NCBI RefSeq assembly: GCF_022259695.1
Contig: NZ_CP092099.1
Coordinates: 2,812,001 to 2,876,000, forward strand
Length of the DNA: 64,000 bases
From: Flaviramulus sp. BrNp1-15
Lineage (GTDB): Bacteria > Bacteroidota > Bacteroidia > Flavobacteriales > Flavobacteriaceae
Direction: 5' to 3'
The notes beneath the pieces were generated by a model. It made no database searches. It saw only the letters and a program-made list of their open reading frames with translations, and was not told where the DNA came from. Of this stretch, positions 63,158-64,000 are shown piece after piece (the stretch's first letter is position 1; every line of letters starts with the position of its first letter). Position numbers and translations under genes: made by a program.

Positions 63158-64000
63158 ATGATTTCAACAAAAGAAAAAAACCTCATCGTAAAGTACCTTA
63201 CTAAGCAAGCATCTTTTACAGAACTTGATGAATTAGGCGTATGGTTAGAACAATCTTCTAACGAAAAAGAATTTATCAACTATGTAAAAATCAATTATGC
63301 CATTGATTTTAATATGAAAAAATTTGATTCTGTAAATTCGAAAAAACAATTAATCGAATTAATCAATAAAGAAAAGAAAGTATACAAATTACGAAAAGTT
63401 AAAAGTTTTGGTAAATATGTGGCAATAGCTATAATCTTCTTATCATTAGGATATCTTTATCAAAATAAATACTTTTTCAATACACCTAGTCATACTATAA
63501 AAAGTGAGAACGTTACATTACAACTCGAAAATGGAAATATTGAAGTTATTAATGAAAATGGTTCTTCTAAAGTTTTAGATGCTCAAGGAAATATTGTTGG
63601 ATCTCAAGACGGCACCGAATTAGTTTATAACAATGAAGTTGAAAAAGAAACCTTAGTTTACAACACGCTTAACATCCCTTATGGTAAACGCTTTAAAATA
63701 AAACTCTCTGATGGTACCATAGTTCATTTAAACGCAGGAACATCTTTAAAATATCCTGTAAAATTTATTGAAGGGAAAGAAAGAAAAGTATTCTTAAAAG
63801 GAGAAGCCTTCTTTAATGTTGCCAAAGACACAAAGCACCCTTTTATTGTAAATTCTGACGAATTAAATGTTCAAGTACTTGGAACCCAATTTAATGTTTC
63901 TAGTTACCCTGAAGACACTGTAACCGATGTTGTACTAGTAGAAGGGTCTGTAAATCTTCACCTTGAAAAAAATAATAACCTAGATAACGACATAGTTTTA
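63158..64000 (+). CDS. FecR family anti-sigma factor (3' end outside window)
   Basis: The first 281 residues are visible; the frame continues past 64000. A cytoplasmic N-terminal DUF4880-like segment (1-80; YLTKQASFTELDELGVWLEQS) is followed by one membrane helix (about 87-103; KYVAIAIIFLSLGYLY), then the periplasmic FecR domain (about 165 on) with PYGKRFKIKLSDGTIVHLNAGTSLKYPVKF, RKVFLKGEAFFNVAKD and FIVNSDELNVQVLGTQFNV. It holds the ECF sigma factor inactive until a TonB receptor signals. A SusC-like receptor gene is expected just beyond the window. Confidence 0.92.
   Translation, partial: MISTKEKNLIVKYLTKQASFTELDELGVWLEQSSNEKEFINYVKINYAIDFNMKKFDSVNSKKQLIELINKEKKVYKLRKVKSFGKYVAIAIIFLSLGYLYQNKYFFNTPSHTIKSENVTLQLENGNIEVINENGSSKVLDAQGNIVGSQDGTELVYNNEVEKETLVYNTLNIPYGKRFKIKLSDGTIVHLNAGTSLKYPVKFIEGKERKVFLKGEAFFNVAKDTKHPFIVNSDELNVQVLGTQFNVSSYPEDTVTDVVLVEGSVNLHLEKNNNLDNDIVL

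Overview
The window is about 30% G+C, has tightly packed genes and no rRNA, tRNA, CRISPR or transposase that I could recognise. Gene content points to a member of the Flavobacteriaceae (Bacteroidetes), probably marine. The evidence is the family set (DUF6090, DUF6268, DUF3078, DUF4252, DUF4920), lipoproteins with short N-termini, a FecR/ECF sigma pair, TonB plug-type domains, a bacillithiol reductase, type III glutamine synthetase, and promoters of the flavobacterial TTG...TAnnTTTG type.

Layout. 1-5.4 kb: the tail of an unknown gene, a DUF6090 protein, a DinB-like/M28 peptidase pair, a polyphosphate kinase 2, an NAD(P)H:FMN-type reductase and a secreted coiled-coil protein. 5.4-18.4 kb: nine minus-strand genes with gaps of 1-28 bp. 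In transcription order they are an ABC exporter pair, an MscS channel, a DUF6268 porin-like protein, a sigma-54-type response regulator, and a four-gene polysaccharide module (BNR_4 propeller, GH88, GH2, DUF2264) that looks built for a uronic-acid-containing glycan. 18.4-20.5 kb: a candidate small RNA and the grpE-dnaJ operon, with a candidate sigma-54 promoter. 20.5-26 kb: a stand-alone TonB plug protein, YceI, a Gfo/Idh/MocA oxidoreductase, an aldehyde dehydrogenase, then a cassette-like segment with a second DUF6090 gene between 11-bp inverted repeats. 26-38 kb: mnmD carrying an in-frame genomic repeat, ilvE, a MazG-like enzyme, dipeptidyl peptidase III, crcB, an MFS transporter overlapping a YpdA-type reductase, and an Lrp regulator. 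39-49.7 kb: fused isobutyryl-CoA mutase (IcmF), purU, an OmpA protein, a TlpA-type thioredoxin, DUF4197, a gene remnant, pyrF and prfA. 50-59 kb: the B12-dependent ribonucleotide reductase nrdJ, DUF3078, purM, and two unrelated glutamine synthetases (type III and type II) transcribed divergently. 60-64 kb: a BlaI/BlaR1-like pair whose promoter carries a dyad operator, then a divergent ECF sigma factor and FecR anti-sigma gene, the latter cut by the window edge.

Most genes are core metabolism and housekeeping. The accessory parts are the carbohydrate module, the DUF6090 cassette and scattered palindromic repeats. The points I find most worth checking are the DUF6090 cassette, the repeat inside mnmD, the BlaI operator, the sigma-54-like grpE promoter, the orphan small RNA candidates and the mini-plug repeats on BlaR1. 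I did not find a clear, wholly new multi-gene defence or mobile system.
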